Positions 9,747-24,642 of a stretch of 64,000 nt of DNA are shown here, piece by piece. A program made the translations under genes and the position numbers. Source of the DNA: Megaleporinus macrocephalus. Its lineage: Eukaryota > Chordata > Actinopteri > Characiformes > Anostomidae. The notes beneath the pieces were generated by a model. It was not told the DNA's origin, did not search any database, and was given only the letters and a program-made list of their open reading frames with translations. Numbering within the stretch: the first letter of the stretch is position 1; the number at the start of each line of letters is the position of its first letter. Location: contig CM038705.1 in NCBI GenBank assembly GCA_021613375.1, positions 4,793,364-4,857,363 on the forward strand, given 5' to 3'.

Positions 9747-12700
9747 GTAAGCAGATGTAATGGAGTAGTGTCTTATCATAGCTTGGTTGCATGTGGATGG
9801 ATTATTTTGAAATATGGATTTAATTAGTTATAATATGGCACTGTTTTGGCAACTTCAATGTGTGTCTTAAATTTAATTAATGTTTCTGATTTATAAGTCA
9901 TTAAATTTATAATAAAAAAAATATTATATCTGTTTTACATGCATATTTCTCATGTCTGAGAAAGGTTACCAAGCATTAATTAATAATACAGAAAATAAAA
10001 TGATTACATAACAAATGCGCCAAATATAAAGTTGGTATCTTGATTTAAACTGTTTTTATTAATATATAATTACAGATTACAAAAGACGAACATGTAAAAT
10101 GCAGCTCACATAAAACAGTCACTTCATTACATTATAAATTGTATGTCTGAACATAATGGTTAATAATAGTAAATAAATATTCTATATAAAGAAGAATTAA
10201 TAATTAATAATAATATACTTTAGATTTTACCTAGTCATAAAGTCAAAAAATACATCAAAGAATAAAGTTAACAATAAATGGATGTATTTAGTATTAACTG
10301 TTCAAACTTTGTACTGTAGCTTTCACTGTACAAAGTGGTTCACTAGTACAACCTAAAAAAATGACGTAAAAAGATATTTTATTGAATGAATCTTTCATTT
10401 TAACTATTTTTAATAAATAAAATGAATTAAAACTAGTTACATTTCTTGCTGCCACACAAAGATTGCGCCAACACTTTTTACAGTGCAAATTTTAATGCAA
10501 GGCCCCACCCACTTTTTAAAAGTTTTATATCCAAAAGATTTGTGAAAAACTACATTTCTTAATTAATAAAATAACACTAAATTATTTCAGTTTAGATGAA
10601 CAAAAGTAATATTTTAAATCAGTTCAAACATCAGAATCACTTGAAATTTAGTTCTGACCGGTTCCACGTTTCTCAGTTTGTCCACTGGCCACACAAATCT
10701 TAGATCACTACATATTGTTGCTGTCCTAAGATAAACGTATCTCCATTTTTGTCAATTTTCATTTTTCTATATCATTTGAATGCGACTCTTTATATCCTGT
10801 GAAAGTTTCATGATGAATTGACCAATAAAAATGCTCCAAAATCACTCAGAATAAAATCTCTTTATGCTAACTTGCATTGAAAGTTAAGAAGGTTTTTATC
10901 TTCTCTGTTTTGGAGGCACTTATTTTTCTTTGAACAGTGATGATCTACCTTCTCCAGTATGTACTGAAGATCTGTATTCCATCATGTTTCTGTACCAGGT
11001 TCCTGGTGACGGCGCCCAGCGTGTTCCATGTGGGAGTGGAGGAGCAGGTGTTGGTGCAGGTTGGAGAAACGCTGCTGAACAAACCCATAACCTGTTACTT
11101 AGAAATGGAGGTGAAGAAGGTTCGCATGTCAAACCCAAAAACTGTAACCATCACACGGAAAGGAGAGATTGGAAAGCTGAGCCTGGAGGTAAGACAAGTA
11201 CATCCCAAATATGGGATAGGATAACATCGCAATGCCCAACCAGCCACCTGGGACAACATAGAAATGGCCTAGTAACAGTTTAGCAACTACCTGGGATAGC
11301 ATAGCAATGGCCTAGTAACAGCTTAGTAACAACATGGAATAATATAGCAATGGCCTAGTAATAGCTTAGCAACCACCTGGGCTAGCATAGCAATGGCCTA
11401 GTAACAGTTTAGCAACCACTTGGCATAACATAGCTTTGGCCAAGCAATGGCTTATCAACCACCTGAGATAACATAGCAATGGCCTAGTAACAGCTTAAAA
11501 CTACCTGGGATAATATAGCAATGGCCTAGTAACAGCTTAGCAATCACTTGGAATAACCTAGCTATGGCCAAGCAACACCTTCACAACTCCCTGGGATAAT
11601 ATAGCAATGGCCTAGTAACAGCTTAGTAACCACCTGGGATAATATAGTAATGACCTAGTAACAGCTAAGCAACTACTTGGGATAATATAGCAATGGCCTA
11701 GTAACAACTTAGCAACCAATTGGGATAACATAGCTAGCACCTTGGTTAGCAACATCTAACACCATAGCAACATTTTAGCAACCACCTGCAATAACATTGC
11801 ACCATTTTAGCAATTACCTGTTATAACACAGCAGTAAGCACCTTAGCAACCACCTGGGATGACATAACAACACCTTAACAACCACCTAAGATAACATAAC
11901 AACATCTTAGCAACCATCTGATATAATATAGCAATGGCCTAGTAACAGCTTAGCAACCACCTGGGATAACATAGCTATAGCCAAGAAACACCTTAGCGAC
12001 CACCTGGGATAATACAGCAATGGCCTAGTAACAGCTTAGCAACCACCTGGGATAATACAGCAATGGTCTAGTAACCCCTTAGCAACCAGCTGGGATACCA
12101 CAGTAGCACTTTAGCAATCACCTGTTATAACACAGCAGCAATCACCTTAGCAACCACCTAGGATGACATAACAACACCTTAGCACCACTTAAAATACCAT
12201 AGCAACATATTAGTAACCACCTGGGACAACATAGCAGCACTTTAGCAATCACATGTTATAACACAGTAGTGAGCCCCTGAGCAACCACCTGGGATGACAT
12301 AACACCTTAGCAACCACTTGAAATACCATAGCAACCTCTTAGTAACTACCTAGGATACCATAGAATAACAAATTCACTTTTTGTGATACTTCATTATTTC
12401 TTGTAGACGCAATATAATTTGTTTTAAACTTCTGTGCACAGGGAATGTCCACTACGGCCACGCCCACAACTATTCCTATTGGTCACTGATGGTTTGGGTC
12501 CATTTCTAGGGCTTGGTGTTAAATGTACATGCCTTTCCTTTGGACAACCTTTATCAGTAAAACTCACAGCTTTCCCATTGGCTCCTGGCGCCATCTATTT
12601 GCATACTGGGCGTGGCTAGACCCCCTTCACTTACCATTAGTGTGTAGTCCTGAAGTCCGTTTTATTGGTTTAGGTGAACGTAGTTGTGTTTTTGTCACGT

Positions 12701-15461
12701 AAGGGTTTGTGTTGTTCTGAAAATATATGTTCATGTAGAATAAACGTTATTCAGTTGTGTGGAACCGCATCCATGATTACATTCAGCTAATCACTGACCA
12801 CATCTACTTGTGCTTCTCCGACTCCTCTGCAAGATTTCTGCTGAAGAAGCCGTGAAGTTAAGCTCTGCTGGCGTAGAGCCCCCGTATCTGAACCTGGTGT
12901 GTGATGTTGGAGAAAAGAAGAGACAGACCACTCGAGTACTAGTGTCCCAGCACAGAGGCTACATCTTCATTCAGACTGACCAGCCCATGTACAACCCCAC
13001 ACAGACGGGTACATCACAGCACGCTGTCCGATATCAGTGCAGCAAAGCACCTGGAATAATAAAGCAATGGCCTAGTAACAGCTTAGCAACCACCTGGAAT
13101 AATAAAGCACTGGCCTAGTAACAGCTTAGCAAGCACCTGGAATAATAGAGCAATGGCCTAGTAACAGCTTAACAAGCACTTGGAATAATATAGCACTGGC
13201 CTAGTAACAGCTTAGCAACCACCTGGAATAATATAACAATGGCCTAGTAACAGCTTAACAAGCACCTGGAATAATAAAGCAATGGCCTAGTAACAGCTTA
13301 GCAAGCACCTGGAATAATAGAGCAATGGCCTAGTAACAGCTTAGCAAGCACCTGGAATAATATAGCACTGGCCTAGTAACAGCTTAGCAAGCACTTGGAA
13401 TAATAGAGCAATGGCATAGTAACAGCTTAGCAAGCACCTGGAATAACATAGCAATGGCCTAGTAACAGCTTAGCAACCACCTGGAATAATAGAGCAATGG
13501 CCTAGTAACAGCTTGTCAAGCACCTGGATTAATAGAGCAATGGCCTAGTAACAGTTTAGCAAGCACCTGGAATAATATAGCAATGGCCTAGTAACAGCTT
13601 GTCAAGCACCTGGAATAATATAACAATGGCCTAGTAACAGCTTAGCAAGCACCTGGAATAATATAGCAATGGCCTAGTAACAGCTTAGCAACCACCTGGA
13701 ATAATAGAGCAATGGCCTAGTAACAGCTTGTCAAGCACCTGGATTAATAGAGCAATGGCCTAGTAACAGTTTAGGAAGCACCTGGAATAATATAGCAATG
13801 GCCTAGTAACAGCTTTTCAAGCACCTGGAATATTATAGCAATGGCCTAGTAACAGCTTAGCAAGCACCTGGAATACTATAGCAATGGCCTAGTAACAGCT
13901 TAGCAAGCACCTGGAATAGTAGAGCAATGGCCTAGTAACATCTTAGCAAGCACCTGGAATAATAGAGCAATGGCCTAGTAACAGCTTGTCAAGCACCTGG
14001 AATAATAGAGCAATGGCCTAGTAACAGCTTAACAAGCACCTGGAATAATGTAGCAATGGCCTAGTAACAGCTTAGCAAGCACCTGGAATACTACAGCAAT
14101 GGCCTAGTAACAGCTTAGAAAGCACCTGGAATATTATAGCAATGGCCTAGTAACAGCTTAGCAAGCACCTGGAATACTAAAGCAATGGCCTAGTAACAGC
14201 TTAGCAAGCACCTGGAATAATATAGCACTGGCCTAGTAACAGCTTAGCAAGCACTTGCAATAGTAGAGCAATGGCCTAGTAACAGCTTAGCAAGCACCTG
14301 GAATAATATAGCAATGGCCTAGTAACAGCTTAGCAAGCACCTGGAATAATATAGCAATGGCCTAGTAACAGCTTAGCAACCACCTGGGATAACATAGCTA
14401 TGGCCAAACAACACCTTTTTTTCAACATAAAAAATACCATACCATAGCAACATCTTATACCATAGCAACATCTTATACCATAGCAACATCTTATACCATA
14501 GCAACATCTTAGCAACCACCTGGGATATAATGGCATCATTTTTGACAGTACAGACTGTAGTTCATCTGATCCTCTGTATACTTTATTACTATGACCAGGA
14601 CCCCCACAGGACCACCACAGAGCAGATACTATTAGGGAGCTGGGTCGTTGTCAGCACTACAGTGACACTGACATGGTGGTGGTAAAAAATGTGTGTGTTG
14701 TGCTGGTGTGAGTAGATCAGACACAGCGTTTAAACACCTCAGTGTCACTGCTGGACTGAGAATCGTCCACCAACCAAAACTATCCAGACAGCAGTGTCCT
14801 GTGGGCGGCGTTTCTGTGTCCACTGATGAGCTACTGTTTCTGACTGTACATCTACAAGGTGGACCAGCCAGTAGTAGGAGTGTCTAATAGAGTGGACAGT
14901 GAGTGGACACAGTGTTTAAACACTCCAGCAGCAGCAGCACTGCTGTGTCTGATCCACTCACATCAGCATAACACACACTACTAACACACCACTACCACCA
15001 TGTCAGTGTCACTGCAGTGCTGAGAACGACCCACCTCTGTAATAGTACCTGCTCTGTGGTGGTCCTGTGGGGGTCCTGACCATCTTGGTAAACGTATTGA
15101 TGTTGATGTTGATTCAAATACATGTTCTCTCTATTTGTATTACAGTTAAATACAGGATTTTTACTCTGGACCACAGGATGCGGCCCAAATCAGATTATAT
15201 ATACATCCACATCATTGTAAGTGTCTGCTTTAATCACATCCCCTTTTTATGGAGACGTCCGAAGAAAAACATGCTTATCTTTCGAACCCGACAGCTGCTC
15301 TTCATGTCCTGTAGAAGTTTCATGATGAGTGGACCAATAGAAATGCTCCAAACTCAATCAGAGTAAAGCCTCTACATTACTTACACTGGAAGTGAGGACA
15401 GTTTGTGGCCTCTCCTGTAAAGTTACTACTTTTGAGATGCATGCTTTTCTTTGAACAGCGA

Positions 15462-15500
<39 letters not shown>

Positions 15501-18143
15501 GAGCTAAAGTGTCAAGTCCTGATCACACTGAGTCTGAGTCCCCATGTCTCCATACTGGCTGTGATTGGTCTGAATAGAACGCAGAGGGAAACACAATCAA
15601 GAAGATCCCGTACAAAGTCAAAGACAGCATCTTCTCCAAGAACTTCTACATTCCTGATATATCACAGTAGGTTCTCTCATATGTCCTATTGAGTGCTTCT
15701 CTCTAATATCACTGCAGGACGACATGCATGAAACATTTGATGATTTTTCTTATTGAAAACTGAAACACACTTTGCAGTTGCGCATTTTTTTGCATGTTGT
15801 TGCCACATGGCAACGATCCACCACAGTGGCCTTCTGAACTGGTTTTATTTTATGTTGCAACTCACCACAAATGTATTTTTCTATTCAATTATTTATGAAA
15901 ATTAAGTTTGGAAGGCTGGAAGAAATATTGAGAAAGCGTTCAGTTTCCCAATGAAACCAAAGCCTGTGGGAAACACTTCAGCAACCACCTGGGATACCCT
16001 AAATATTTCCTAGCAACACCTTAGCAAACATCTGAGATTTTATAGCAACAGTTTTGTAGTTTATAAACTTTGCTATTAAACCTCTATTTTACCATTTCCT
16101 ATAATAGTCATAGCTTGTAGATTGGTTTTATTTTTAGGCTACAACTTACCACAGATTTACTTACTTAATTAATTCAATCATTCATTCATGAAAATTAAGT
16201 TTGGGAGGCTGGAAGATATACTGGGAAAGCAGTTCAGTTTCCCAATATAACCAAAAATAAGTGATTTTTATTGCTGTCAGGCAAAACGTAATTGTTGTCT
16301 TATGGCAACATCATTTAGAAGTTTTTTTTCTTTATTTTGGGAAACACCTGGGATACCTTAACAATTCCCTAGCAACACTTTAGCAACCACCTGGGATAAC
16401 ATAGCAACACCTTTGTAGTTTATAAACATTCCCATTAAACCTCTATTTTACCATTTCCGGGCATAGCTTATGAACTGGTTTTATTTTATGTTGCAACTCA
16501 CCACACATGTATTTTTCTATTCAATTATTTATGAAAAGTTTGGGAGGCTGGAAGATATATTGGGAAAGCGTTCAGTTTCCCAATTAAACCAAAGCCTTTG
16601 GGAAACACTTCAGCAACCACCTGGGATACCCTAAAAAATCCCTAGCAACACCTTAGCAAACACCTAGAATACCATAGCAAAGGCCTTGCAACACTGTAGC
16701 AAGATTTTCTATTTCAACCACCTGGGTAACATAGCAACAGCTTTGTAGTTTATAAATGTTTCCATTAAACCTCTATTTTACTTTTGTATATAAAAACCTT
16801 AGCATCTAAACTGGTTTTATTGTTAATGTTGCAATTTACCACAGATTTATTTATTTACCTGTTTGTTTGTTTGTTTTGTGTATATGAGTGATTCTTTAAT
16901 TGCGGGCGCTTTTTGCCATCTTAACTTAGTTTTATAAAGTAATGCATTTCACTAGAACTTCATTATAAAATCAGACTGTTAGACTTAATTACATTTTATT
17001 TCTACATAATTTAAAAGTTACTGATGGTGAAATTAAAAACCTGTCATTACCATTAACAAATGTCATTATCTTCTCAACAGGTTATGTGTTGGTAATGACG
17101 TGTTGCGGTAATGACAATTTTCACTTTTTTAAGAAAAAAGCTAGCTAGGCCATGGATTTGCTAAAGCTAGTTAACAGTTGTTTAGTTTAATGTTTAGTTA
17201 CTCATATTGTGATCTTTTTCATAAATTGATCATTTTTTAGCATTTTATTAGGGCCCAGAAGTTTTAAAGTCTGGGTTGGGGACAAAGTAGCAAAATATTG
17301 ATGTTTAATTTAACACAAATTTATAACCTAGGGATGTAAAAGTTCCCCCAAGTTGAAGAATCACCCATATATATTAAGTTTGAGAGGAGTTGGCAGGCTA
17401 GGAAGTCATGCACAGTAAGAAGTGCTTCGTTGGTACAACATAAAACAATTCCTTTTTGTGGTAACACACCAATAAACATAACTGATTGAATAAAACTCTA
17501 AATAAAATTATCAGTTGATTAATTTTAGGTCGTACCAACAAAAGGCTTTTCACAGTGTGAGATAAAAGTGTACTGGGAAAGCTTCAGTTTTCTAAAAGAA
17601 ACAAAAAAGAAGTGATTGTTTTTATTGTTGTCAGAAACTTACATTAATAATTGTGAATAATTGTTGCCTTTTGTCAACATCTTATACAATATACATATAA
17701 AAGTGTGTTACTTTTGGGAAGCTGAAGGCTTCATGAGTGATAGAACGTTCTTCCGCTTTCAGTTTTGAAAAAAACAAAGAAAAACTTTATTATGTTCATT
17801 GCTTTTATTTATATTTCATGTAAATAACAATTGTGGCCATAGACAACGGCATGCGGTACAGAGTTAAGCATATGAAATGCTTGTAGAAGTTAATCTCAGC
17901 AGGCTCCTCTCTGTAGGCCGGGCGTGTGGAAGATCAAAGCGTACTTCAAAAGTGATGAGGAGAACGCGAGCATCCGTGAATTCAAGGTCCAAAAGTTTGG
18001 TAAGCAAACTGTAAACTGTATTCTCTGTACTAGACTAATATAGTGCCTCTTAGATAAGCAGTGTGCACACTGCCCCCTAGTGTGTTTGTTCACTAATGTG
18101 TGCATGTATTTGGATGTTTCACTGCTCCCTAATGTGTGTGTTC

Positions 18144-18200
<57 letters not shown>

Positions 18201-18202
18201 GA

Positions 18203-18234
<32 letters not shown>

Positions 18235-18271
18235 GATGTGGATGTTTCACTGCTCCCTAATGTGTGTGTTC

Positions 18272-18328
<57 letters not shown>

Positions 18329-18973
18329 GATGTTTCACTGCTCCCTAATGTGTGTGTTCACTAGTGTGTGTGTTCACTAGTGTGTGTGTGTGTGTGTGTG
18401 TATGTTTCACCGGTCCCTAATGTGTGTTTACTAGTGTGTGTGTTCACTATTGTGTGTGTGTGTTTCACTGTTCCCTAATGTGTGTGTTCACTAGTGTGTG
18501 TGTGTGTGTTTACTAGTGTGTGTGTATGGATGTTTCACTGCTCCCTAATGTGTGTGTTCACTAGTGTGTGTGTGTATGTTTCACTGCTCCCTAATGTGTG
18601 TGTTCACTAGTGTGTGTGTGTGTGTGTGTATGTGGATGTTTCACTGCTCCCTAATGTGTGTGTTCACTAGTGTATGTGTATGTTTCACTGCTCCCTAATG
18701 TGTGTTCACTAGTGTGTGTGTATGTGGATGTTTCACTGCTCCCTAATGTGTGTTTTCACTAGTGTGTGTTAACACATGTGTGTGTGTATGTTTCACTGCT
18801 CCCTAATGTGTGTGTGTATGTTTCACTGCTCCCTAATGTGTGTGTTCACTAGTGTGTGTGTTCACAAATGTGTGTGTATGTGGATGTTTCACTGATCCCT
18901 AATGTATGTGTTCACTAGTGTGTGTTCACAAATGTGTGTGTGTATGTTTCACTGCTCCCTAATATGTGTGTTC

Positions 18974-19021
<48 letters not shown>

Positions 19022-22000
19022 CACTGCTCCCTAATGTGTGTGTTCACTAGTGTGTGTGTGTGTGTGTGTGTGTGTTTCACTGCTCCCAAATGTGTGTGTT
19101 CACTAGTGTGCATGTGTGTGTGTTTGTTTGTGGGTGTTTCACATTTCTCTGATGTTCAAAACATTATTTTTAGTCCTCCCCAGTTTTGGCGTGTCCCTCC
19201 TGCCTGACACTGGTTACCTCCTGGTGAAAGCTGAAAATTTTAAATTCTCCGTCAAGGCTTCGTAAGTCTTTCATTGTGGACTAAACATTTTTTTTTTATT
19301 TGTTTTAGTTTTTTTGCAAAATTGGTATCATGGCATGTGTGACAATGTTAAATCTGGTCTCAGCATCTAATATTTTTAGTTTGAGATGCTTATTTGAATA
19401 TTATAATATTTTTAAAACCTGTTTCTAGACCTTTTTAATAGTTTTAAATGTTTTTAAAGTAACTTCAAAATAAAAATAAACAAAAATATATGCTGCAATA
19501 CTAATTTTGAGAACATTGTAGGACAGTTATAACAGTATATAGGATATAGGATATATATACAAGACTTTTTAACTAATTTACAGACATTTTTAGTTTTAAG
19601 TGTTTTTAAAGCAATTAAATGAAATCATCTCACTGTATTGGCAAATATGTTTGCTTTTCTAGGGCATATTTGTTTTTAATAAACAAAAACATATGTCACT
19701 ATAGTTTATAGTATTTTGTATAGTATACTGTTTCTAATTTTGAGACAGTGGCAGGACTGTTACACTAATTTTTAAACTCCTTTCCAGACATGTATTATTA
19801 GTTTTAAGTGTTTTTAAAGCAATTATATGAAATGATCTCTCTGTGTTGGCAAATATGTTTGTTATTCATGACATTTCTTAAAATAATCAAAATTATCTAC
19901 CAACATAATGAGATTATTCTACTAATTTGAACTCTTTTATAATTTTAACACTATTATAAGACTAGTGAACTCATTTTTAGCATTTTTTGTTAGTTTTAAG
20001 CAATTTTATCAAGTAAAATGGTCTCACTTTATTGTCAGGTAAGTTAGTTTGTTTCTAGAGTATAAACAATAATGTCTTCCCATATGGTGAGAAATAAGCT
20101 AGCCTAAGGGATCTCTTCAGAGATGGCTCTCTCCCAAGACCTACCACCAAACTGCCAATTTCAATATCTACAACTCAGAGAGACTATCAAAAAAATGATT
20201 GATATCCACAATTTTTAAAAACCGACTTCCTCTTTATTATTAAAATTAAATTCATTACTCTCCCAAATCTATAAACTCTTCTCACATCATGACAACACCA
20301 CTACCGCTAGACAAATGGACTTCACACCTTCAGACTCAAACCGAAAACAATTGGCAAGTAATTTACAGTAACATATTTAAAAATGTCATCAAATTCTAAC
20401 ATACAGCTAATTCAATATAAAATATTACACAGAACACACATCACTATCGAGAAAATGCATCTGATGGGCTTCACTGACTCCAGCACCTGTACACACTGTC
20501 CCACTGTTTGATCGGAGGTCTTGGGAGAGCTATCCAAGAACCTCAACCTCAGCATCCCACTTTCTCCCACCATAGCTCTGCTTGGCGACCTTTCCGCTCT
20601 ACCAACTCCAAAACATCTGCAAACATTCATGCTCATTTCTACAACAGTGGCTAAAAACATCATCTTACTTAACTGGAAATAACAAAATGATCAATAAAGC
20701 ACTGGTACAATCTGTTAACTGAATAATCAATTTTGGAAAAAATTACATTTACAATAAAAGATAAAAGATCCCTCCCTTTATTACTTGTTTATCTCTCTAT
20801 TTATTTATTTATTTATTTTCTTTTTTGCTCAATACCAACTATTAATATGACACCCCCAGTTTGTTGTTCTGTTTTGTCATATGTGTGTTCATTTGTCTAT
20901 TCTGCAACAGCCCCGTCACTGTTCTGTATTTGTGACCCAGTTTTTGTGCAATCAAACAAAAAAAAAAAAAAAAAAAGCTTTCAATCATCTAAAAATGAGA
21001 CATATTAGACATATCTACATCATTTCACCTGCCAAGGTACCATTTTTGCAGTGTACATTCTGCTGGTTCTTCTTTTCTATTGACTAAGCACTATAAGTTC
21101 TTAGATAATGCTTGTTAACCCTTCATACTGGGAACACTGGGTGGATATTTAATAAATGAATAATCGCTCCATAGGTATTCCTATGGAAAGGTAATCAATG
21201 GAGGATTCCACTGTCGATTTGGGTTCAGAACTGGCTCAGATCAAATCACGTTCATAAAGGGTCTGGAGAGGATTGGACCGGTAAGTGAAAGGATAGAGCT
21301 TCATAATGTTATGTTATGTTAAGAACGTTCAGTAAAAGCGAGAATAGCACTGACTGTTCTGTACTGACCTTGTGTTCCTCAGATTCGTGAAGGCAAAGCA
21401 GAAGTGCTACTGCAAATGTCTGACATCCAGCAAAAGCTCGAGGACACATCACTGGAGCATTTAGCTAAGGACGGAACTCGCTTCTACATCGGCGTCACAG
21501 TCACAGACACCATAAGTAACAGTTTATCCTGATTCATGTAGATCGCTGTTCTATTGATGCTGTCTGCTGTCTTCTCCACTGTCGAGTAGAAAGATTCAAT
21601 TTGTTTCAATTTATTTCAGGAAAATGACTTATTATCCCAAAATAATATCTAGAAATGACTTATTTTCTCTAATTTTTGTGTTAACGTCTTACAGATTAAC
21701 ATATTTTACCTTAGTTTTGACTTAACAGCTTAATTATCAATTTTGATTTATTTCTCAGCATATTGACATGATATCTTAAAGAAATTTGAGATGTTGCCTG
21801 AGATACCTGGTTAAGGTGGAGATAGCTGGTTCATTTGAAGATAGCTGGTTAAGGTGAAGATAGTTGGCTTGGGTGGAGATAGCTGGTTAAGGTGGATATA
21901 GCTGGTTATGGTGGAGATAGCTGATTAATTTGAAGATAGCTGATTAATTTGAAGATAGCTGATTAAGGTGAAGATAGTTGGCTTGGGTGGAGCTAGCTGG

Positions 22001-24555
22001 TAAAGGTGGAGATAGCTGGTTAAGGTGGAGATAGCCGACTAAGGTGGAGATAGCTGGTTAAAGTGAAGATAGTTGGCTAGGGTGGAGATAGCTGGTAAAG
22101 GTGGAGATAGCTGGTTAAGATGGAGGTAGCTGGTTAAGGTGGAGATAGTTGGTAAAGGTGGAGATAGCTGGCTAAGTTGGAGATAGCTGGTAAAGGTGGA
22201 GATCGTTGGTTAAGGTGGACCTAGCTGGTAAAGGTGGAGATAGCTGACTAAGGTGGAGATAGCTGGTTAAAGTGAAGATAGTTGGCTAGGGTGGAGGTAG
22301 CTGGTTAAGGTGGAGATAGCTGGTAAAGGTGGAGATAGCTGGTTAAGGTGGAGATAGCTGGTAAAGTTGAAGATAATTGGTTAAGGTGGAGATAGCCGAC
22401 TAAGGTGGAGATAGCTGGTTAAGGCAAAGGAAGCTGACTAAGACAGAGATAGCTGGTTAATCTGGAAAAAGTTGACTAAGGTAAAGAAAGCTAGTTAAGA
22501 TGGAGATAGCTGGCTGAGAAGGGGATAGATGACTAAGGTGGAGATAGCTGCTTAAGGTAAAGGTAGCTGGGTAAGGTGGAGATAGCTGGCTAAGGCGGAG
22601 AAAACTGGTTAAGGTTGATATAGCTGGTTAAGTTGGAGATGGCTGACTAAAGTGGAGATATCTGGTTAAGGTGAAGGTAGCTGGTTATGGTGGAGATAGC
22701 TGGTTATGGTGAAGGTAGCTGGTTAAAGTGGAGATATCTGGTTAAGGTGAAGGTAGCTGGTTATGGTGGAGATAGCTGGTTAAGGTGAAGGTAGCTGGTT
22801 AAAGTGAAGATATCTGGTTAAGCTGAAGGTAGCTGGTTATGGTGGAGATAGCTGGTTAAGGTGAAGGTAGCTGGTTAAAGTGGAGATATCTGGTTAAGCT
22901 GAAGGTAGCTGGTTATGGTGGAGATAGCTGGTTATGGTGAAGGTAGCTGGTTAAAGTGGAGATATCTGGTTATGGTGGAGATAGCTGGTTAAGGCGAAGA
23001 TAGCTGGTTAAGGTGGAGATAGCTGGTTAAGGTGGAGATATATGGTTATGGTGAAGGTAGCTTGTTAAGACCCACAGTGGTACTAAATAAACAAACTCTG
23101 GTGAAAAGGTTTATAAGTGGTTTCAGGGGTCCACAGACATATTTGACCCTGGAAAAGAATATTTATGCCCAACTTAACATATTCTTTCAAAAACTAGCTT
23201 ACACTTCTTGGTTTCCACAAAGTCACTTACACCGACTTGATGTTAATATGTTGAGAAAGTGAATTATTCCAAAATCAACAGTCTAAATTGCATGTTTAAG
23301 GAACAGAATATTTTCTGGCTTCACCCTCGTAGTTTCTACGCTGATCGGTGCTGGAAGTTCTAGGAAGCTCCACTATGGAACTCTATGAATGTTAGAATCT
23401 CTTTGTTTGGACCTCATAAAATAAAATGACCTCATGTTCCTGCCAGGTGGTGAGATTCAGGAGACAGAAACATTCCTTCCTATTGTATCCCAGCGTTACC
23501 TGGTGGACCTGTCCCGAACACGCTCGCACTATATCCCTCAAATGCCGCTAGAAGTGGTGGTAAGGATTTGCAAGTAGAATCATTTCACTGGATAAAATAA
23601 CGCAAAGCGTATAACTAATGTTGAATAATCTTAAAGTTAATAATCTTATGCATTTCTTAAATCATCCCTGACATGTGAATTTAATTAAACAGATTTACTG
23701 TAAAAAATTGCTACATATAAGTGTAACTATACAACCGCTAAATCTTGTACCTACAACTTTACAGGCAAAGGAAAAGCATGGTTTATTTTTAATGTAAGTC
23801 AATAGAACCAGACATTCCGTTGGCCAGTTTAACATTTATTTACATCCATATTTTTAAGAAAACAAGTATTTTTAATTTTTCAAGTATTTTTTAAATGTTA
23901 TAACGTGACAAACAACAAAAGTGAAGATGCAAGTGTCACGCCCTGCCTGTCCTCGTCTGTCTGTTTACGTCCTGTCAAGTCCGCATGGTCTTTGTTTACG
24001 TTTCTCGCGATCTGACCGGTACGAACAGTACAGCAGCAACAATTCTAGATCTACATTTAATGATTCCAGATTGTAGTTTAAAATAACAGAGTTATTTAGT
24101 TTTAAATTAAGGGTCTAAATGTAATGATTGCTGTATTGGGGATATTTGTTTGATTTACTTTGTTTATTTACTGTTAATTTAGTTAGAAATATTATGCTGT
24201 TTCATATGAGCTTGTGAAAAAAGGTAATAATCAGTTTAGACCATGTTTAATGACTTGCTTGCGCTAATAACTACATGTAGCCCCGCCCTCGATCGGTATC
24301 GGCTATCGTCCGACCGTGTTGAAAGGTTATAGCGATCGGAATCGGCCTCAAAAACGCTGATCGGTCCATCTCTAATATATATATAGGTCATCTAACATCT
24401 AACGAGTGTGAGGCGGCTACAAGCTTCACAATCAGTCGCTGCAGTTGCTCTCCACAAACTGAGCGAGCCGAGGGACGGCTTGATGATGACAGAGCTTAAT
24501 CCTCATTGGTCAGAAGCTCAGTGGACACCTATGATGTTTAACTCTTTTTACTGTG

Positions 24556-24642
<87 letters not shown>

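Noticed and set aside
10937..10998. Extended exon 2 using the AG at 10936
   Set aside because: That acceptor belongs to a MITE end; the added residues do not match C4, and the frame from exon 1 fits the 10999 start.
12434..12619. 61-codon ORF at the end of intron 2 as an extra c4 exon
   Set aside because: Exons 2 and 3 already join in phase and match the family; this ORF shows no C4 similarity.
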